The notes below the pieces were generated by a model. It ran no database searches. It saw only the letters and a program-made list of their open reading frames with translations, and was not told the DNA's origin. This document shows positions 61,031 through 64,000 of a stretch of 64,000 bases of DNA, piece by piece. Location: contig NZ_LMDS01000005.1 in NCBI RefSeq assembly GCF_001425865.1, forward strand, positions 1,364,760 to 1,428,759. The letters run 5' to 3'. The stretch comes from Rhizobacter sp. Root404. Its GTDB lineage: Bacteria > Pseudomonadota > Gammaproteobacteria > Burkholderiales > Burkholderiaceae_C. The position numbers were made by a program, and so were the translations under genes. Within the stretch, counting starts at the first letter, position 1. The number at the start of each line of letters is the position of its first letter.

Positions 61031-64000
61031 ATGCCGACCATCGTCAAAACTCTTCAAGGCCGTATCACCGGGTTGTGGGGCACTGCCCTGTTGCTGGGCA
61101 AGGATGGCAAGATGCACGCGCTGCGTCTCGGCGATCTCGTGCATCGCGGCGATGTCATCCTGACCTCGCAGAACGGCATCGTGCAGTTGACCCCGGACGA
61201 CGGCGCGCCCGTCGCGCACGCTGTCGCAGCGCCGGCGGCGCCCGAGATCGACCGTGTCATCACCGGCCTGAACCAGCCCGAACCGACCGACGCGACCGCT
61301 GCCGGCCTGACGGGCGGCGACAGTGGCGACCTGCTGCCCGGGCTGCGCGTGGCCCGCATCACGGAGGCGGTGACGCCGGCGTCGATGTCCTTCCCGGACA
61401 CCCCCGAGCGCGTCTTCATCGAGCCGATCGGCGTGGCCGAGCGCGAAGCCGAGCCGGCCATTGCCGCCGACGCCACCACGATCCAGGCGTTCGAAGAAGG
61501 CGCGCCGGTCAACCTCGGCCTGGCCGCGCCGACCGGGACCAGCGAGGCCGCCGTCATCCGCGTGACCCAGTTGCCGCTGATCGGCGAACTCGTGAAGTCG
61601 GACGGCACGCCCGTGACGATCGGCAGCGTGCTGACCCCGGCCGAACTCACCGGACTGACCTACGTGCCGCCCACCGACTACACGCCCGGCACGCCGGTCG
61701 GCGTATTCGGCTACACCGTCACCGACGGCGGCGTCACGGTGCCTGGCGGCGTCGTGATCGATCTCGCGCCGGTCAACGACGCGCCGATCGGGCAGCCGGA
61801 CACCGCCTCGACGCTCGAAGACACCCCGGTATCCGGCAACGTCCTCGGCAACGACACCGACGTCGACGGCGACCCGCTGACGCTGACCCAGTACACGATC
61901 GACGGCGTCCCCTACCCGGCCGGCACGAGCGCGACGATTCCGGGCGTCGGCACGCTGACCGTTGGCTCCGACGGCGGCTACACCTTCGTCCCTGCGCCCA
62001 ACTACAACGGCCCGGTGCCGCCGGTCACGTACACGCTGACCGACGGCACCGTCACCACCACCTCGACGCTGACGATCACGGTCGGCGCGGTCAACGACAC
62101 GCCGGTGGCGATCGACGACCAGGTCACGACGCCGATCAACACGCCGGTCACCAGCATCCCGGTGCTGTCGAACGACACCGATCCGGACGGCGACCCCCTC
62201 ACCGTCACCACCGCCAAGCCGGCCAACCCGGCGCAGGGCACGGTCACGGTCAACCCCGACGGCACGCTGAATTTCACGCCGGCCCCGAACGTCACCGGCC
62301 CGGTCGTCATCAACTACACGATCACCGACCCCCAGGGCGGCACCAGCACCGCGACCGTCATCGTCACGGTCGGCGCCAACAGCGCGCCCACCGGCGCCGA
62401 CAGCATCCACACGATCGCCGAAGACGGGTCGTACACCGTGCAGGTCGCCGACTTCGGCTATGTCGACGGCGACGCCGGCCAGACCTTCGCCAACGTCCGC
62501 ATCGACACCCTGCCCGCCGCCGGCACGCTGCTGCTGAACGGCGTGGCCGTGGCCACCGGCGCGCTGATCCCGGTCGCCGCGATCGCCGCGGGCCAGCTCG
62601 TGTTCGTGCCCGTGGCCGACGCGAACGGCTTGCCGTACGCGAGCTTCAGCTTCAGCGTGCAGGACAGCGCCGGCGCCTTCGACGCGGCGCCGAATGCGTT
62701 GACGATCAACGTGACGCCCGTCAACGATGCGCCCGTCGCGCTCGCCGATACCGGCAGCGCGCCGGAGGACTCGCAGATCAGCGGCAACGTGCTCGTCAAC
62801 GACAGTGATGTCGATGGAACGCCGTTGCAGGTCAGCCAGTTCCTCATCGACGGCACGACCTACCCGGCCGGCAGCACCGCGACGCTGCCCGGCGTCGGCA
62901 CGCTGGTGATCCAGCCCGACGGCAGCTTCACCTTCACCCCGGTCGCGGACTACAACGGCCCGGTGCCGGTCGCGACCTACACCGCCACCGACGGCACACT
63001 CACGTCCACCGCGACACTGACGCTCACGGTCACGCCGGTCAACGACGCACCGGTCGCGAGCAACGACATCGCATCGACGCCGATCAACACCGCCGTCAAC
63101 AACATCCCGGTGCTGCCGAACGACACCGATCCGGACGGCGATCCGCTCACCGTCACGACCGCGGTGCTGACCAACCCGGCCCAGGGCACGGTCACCGTCA
63201 ACCCGGACGGCACGCTGAACTTCACGCCGGCGACCAACGTCACCGGCCCGGTCGTCATCACCTACACCATCAGCGATGGCCAGGGCGGCACCAGTACCGC
63301 CACCGTCACCGTCAACGTCGGCAGCAACACGCCGCCGACCGGCGCCGACAGCGCCCACACGATCGCCGAGGACGGCTCGTACACGGTGACGACCGCCGAC
63401 TTCGGCTATGCCGATGGCGACGCCGGCCAGACGTTTGCCGCCGTGCGCATCGACACCCTGCCCGCCACGGGCACGCTGCTGCTTGACGGCGTGGCCGTGG
63501 CTGCAGGCGCCCTGATTCCGGTCGCCGCAATCGCCGCCGGCCTGCTCGTCTTCACGCCGGTCGCCGACGCCAACGGCGCGCCGTACGCGAACTTCACCTT
63601 CAGCGTGCAGGACAGTGCCGGTGCGTTCGACACCGCGCCGAACACGCTGACGATCAACGTCACGCCGGTGGCGGACACCGCCGTCATCGGTGGCGTCGCC
63701 ACCGGCGCCACTGTCGAGGACACGACCCTGACCACGGGCGGCACGCTCACGGTCGTCGACCCGGACGCCGGCGAGGCCGCCTTCCAGCCGCAGACCGGCA
63801 TCGCCGGTGCCCACGGCAGCTTCAGCATCGATGCCGCCGGCGTGTGGACCTACACGCTGAACAACGCCGACCCGGCCGTGCAGGCGCTCGGCGCCGGCCA
63901 GACGCTGCCGAACGAAGTCTTCACCGTTCAGAGCCTGGATGGCACGACCTCGCAGGTCACCGTCACGATCACCGGCACCGACGACGCGCCGGTCATCTCT
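61031..64000 (+). CDS. lapA: Giant LapA-type adhesin with N-terminal retention module, partial
   Basis: An open frame of 990 codons that runs off the window end with no stop. The first about 70 residues (MPTIVKTLQGRITGLWGTAL, then LVHRGDVILTSQNGIVQL) form a retention module that plugs in the outer-membrane channel. T89-A90-A91-G92 matches the TAAG site cut by the protease LapG. Residues about 248-879 are two copies of a 316-residue unit, each made of three cadherin/VCBS-like domains with calcium-type NDTDVDGDPL motifs. A VCBS-like domain (VEDTTLTTGGTLTVVDPDAG) follows. The type I export signal should lie far downstream. It is the expected substrate of the preceding LapBC-like pump. Confidence 0.92.
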   Translation, partial: MPTIVKTLQGRITGLWGTALLLGKDGKMHALRLGDLVHRGDVILTSQNGIVQLTPDDGAPVAHAVAAPAAPEIDRVITGLNQPEPTDATAAGLTGGDSGDLLPGLRVARITEAVTPASMSFPDTPERVFIEPIGVAEREAEPAIAADATTIQAFEEGAPVNLGLAAPTGTSEAAVIRVTQLPLIGELVKSDGTPVTIGSVLTPAELTGLTYVPPTDYTPGTPVGVFGYTVTDGGVTVPGGVVIDLAPVNDAPIGQPDTASTLEDTPVSGNVLGNDTDVDGDPLTLTQYTIDGVPYPAGTSATIPGVGTLTVGSDGGYTFVPAPNYNGPVPPVTYTLTDGTVTTTSTLTITVGAVNDTPVAIDDQVTTPINTPVTSIPVLSNDTDPDGDPLTVTTAKPANPAQGTVTVNPDGTLNFTPAPNVTGPVVINYTITDPQGGTSTATVIVTVGANSAPTGADSIHTIAEDGSYTVQVADFGYVDGDAGQTFANVRIDTLPAAGTLLLNGVAVATGALIPVAAIAAGQLVFVPVADANGLPYASFSFSVQDSAGAFDAAPNALTINVTPVNDAPVALADTGSAPEDSQISGNVLVNDSDVDGTPLQVSQFLIDGTTYPAGSTATLPGVGTLVIQPDGSFTFTPVADYNGPVPVATYTATDGTLTSTATLTLTVTPVNDAPVASNDIASTPINTAVNNIPVLPNDTDPDGDPLTVTTAVLTNPAQGTVTVNPDGTLNFTPATNVTGPVVITYTISDGQGGTSTATVTVNVGSNTPPTGADSAHTIAEDGSYTVTTADFGYADGDAGQTFAAVRIDTLPATGTLLLDGVAVAAGALIPVAAIAAGLLVFTPVADANGAPYANFTFSVQDSAGAFDTAPNTLTINVTPVADTAVIGGVATGATVEDTTLTTGGTLTVVDPDAGEAAFQPQTGIAGAHGSFSIDAAGVWTYTLNNADPAVQALGAGQTLPNEVFTVQSLDGTTSQVTVTITGTDDAPVIS
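61772..62719 (+). repeat. Adhesin super-repeat, copy 1 (948 bp, 316 residues)
   Basis: Three domains in series: 106 residues (61772-62089, with EDTPVSGNVLGNDTDVDGD), 96 residues (62090-62377, with VLSNDTDPDGDPLTV) and 114 residues (62378-62719, with APTGADSIHTIAEDGSYTV). Copy 2 follows with identical domain lengths. Confidence 0.9.
62720..63667 (+). repeat. Adhesin super-repeat, copy 2 (948 bp, 316 residues)
   Basis: Same three-domain order and lengths as copy 1: 62720-63037, 63038-63325 and 63326-63667. The third domain is the most alike (GADSAHTIAEDGSYTV, DGDAGQTF, RIDTLPATGTLLLDGVAVA). The copies have many synonymous and some coding differences, so they are not a very recent duplication. 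Confidence 0.9.

Noticed and set aside
61012..62808. 598-codon plus-strand frame overlapping the adhesin start
   Set aside because: Different frame from the adhesin; Arg/His/Asp-rich shadow sequence with no domain. The true frame begins at 61031 and has no stop before the window end.
61772..63667. Tandem repeats considered as a CRISPR array
   Set aside because: Units are 948 bases, coding, and diverged; no short identical repeats with unique spacers.
60908..63814. 968-codon open frame on the minus strand opposite the adhesin
   Set aside because: Its repeats of VGDR- and RRG-like words simply mirror the adhesin super-repeats; the plus-strand frame has clear VCBS/cadherin-type domains and the retention module.
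1..64000. tRNA or rRNA genes, insertion sequences, attachment sites
   Set aside because: No tRNA-like cloverleaf, rRNA stretch, transposase, integrase or terminal repeat was found by reading the intergenic regions; gaps are short and accounted for.

Overview
The window is very GC-rich bacterial chromosome from what looks like a betaproteobacterium of the order Burkholderiales, probably near the Rubrivivax/Leptothrix/Methylibium group. The family placement is inferred from gene content and order: smc-zipA-ligA, dapC-dapD-pilU-dapE-prmB, a phaC-phaA-phaB operon and the large single-chain PurL. Genes are densely packed, with many 4-base ATGA overlaps. There are no insertion sequences, phage genes, CRISPR arrays, rRNA or recognisable tRNA genes. 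No stretch above about 230 bases lacks a gene.

Layout. 1-5925: a plus-strand phosphonate-catabolism block. It holds the end of a phosphonoacetaldehyde dehydrogenase, a Na/Pi transporter, a PhnZ-type HD oxygenase, an EamA permease and a dimethylglycine-dehydrogenase-like flavoprotein. 5935-14069: a minus-strand block with a small secreted WXXGXW protein, a Nudix protein, ligA, zipA and smc. 14210-16252: queF, an Anbu proteasome-like protease and a convergent transglutaminase-like protein. 16453-23798: lysine biosynthesis (dapC, dapD, dapE) with an embedded PilT/PilU ATPase, then prmB and a YheS-type ABC-F protein. 23837-24881: the ohrR-ohr peroxide module with a candidate operator and a clear terminator. 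24975-28310: a stand-alone MshEN-domain protein facing a membrane GGDEF-EAL protein. 28503-31399: two unknown small genes, asparaginase and lexA with two SOS boxes and a helix-hairpin-helix gene. 31404-39250: assorted metabolism and transport (2-hydroxyacid dehydrogenase, MFS, split chromate transporter, upp, rlmB, flavin monooxygenase, thrH). 39267-41550: a probable gene remnant, two membrane proteins and a divergent XRE regulator. 41557-50162: purL, map, glnD and mnmH. 50193-50943: a yybP-ykoY manganese riboswitch and a GDT1-family manganese exporter. 50944-54745: the PHB operon. 54901-57247: small metabolic genes. 57302-64000: a type I secretion ABC transporter and adaptor followed by a giant LapA-type adhesin that is still open at the window edge.

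How the parts fit. The first block should release phosphate and glycine-type products from aminoethylphosphonate. The last block should export and retain a biofilm adhesin whose N-terminus carries a TAAG site of the kind cut by LapG. In known systems that step is controlled by cyclic-di-GMP through LapD, so the GGDEF-EAL protein and the MshEN protein give the window a second cyclic-di-GMP theme. PHB synthesis, hydroperoxide defence, manganese export and SOS control complete a picture of a free-living, surface-colonising bacterium. Several genes (dapC, ohrR, the flavin monooxygenase and the XRE regulator) have a -10-like hexamer placed so that transcription would begin at the start codon, which suggests leaderless mRNAs.
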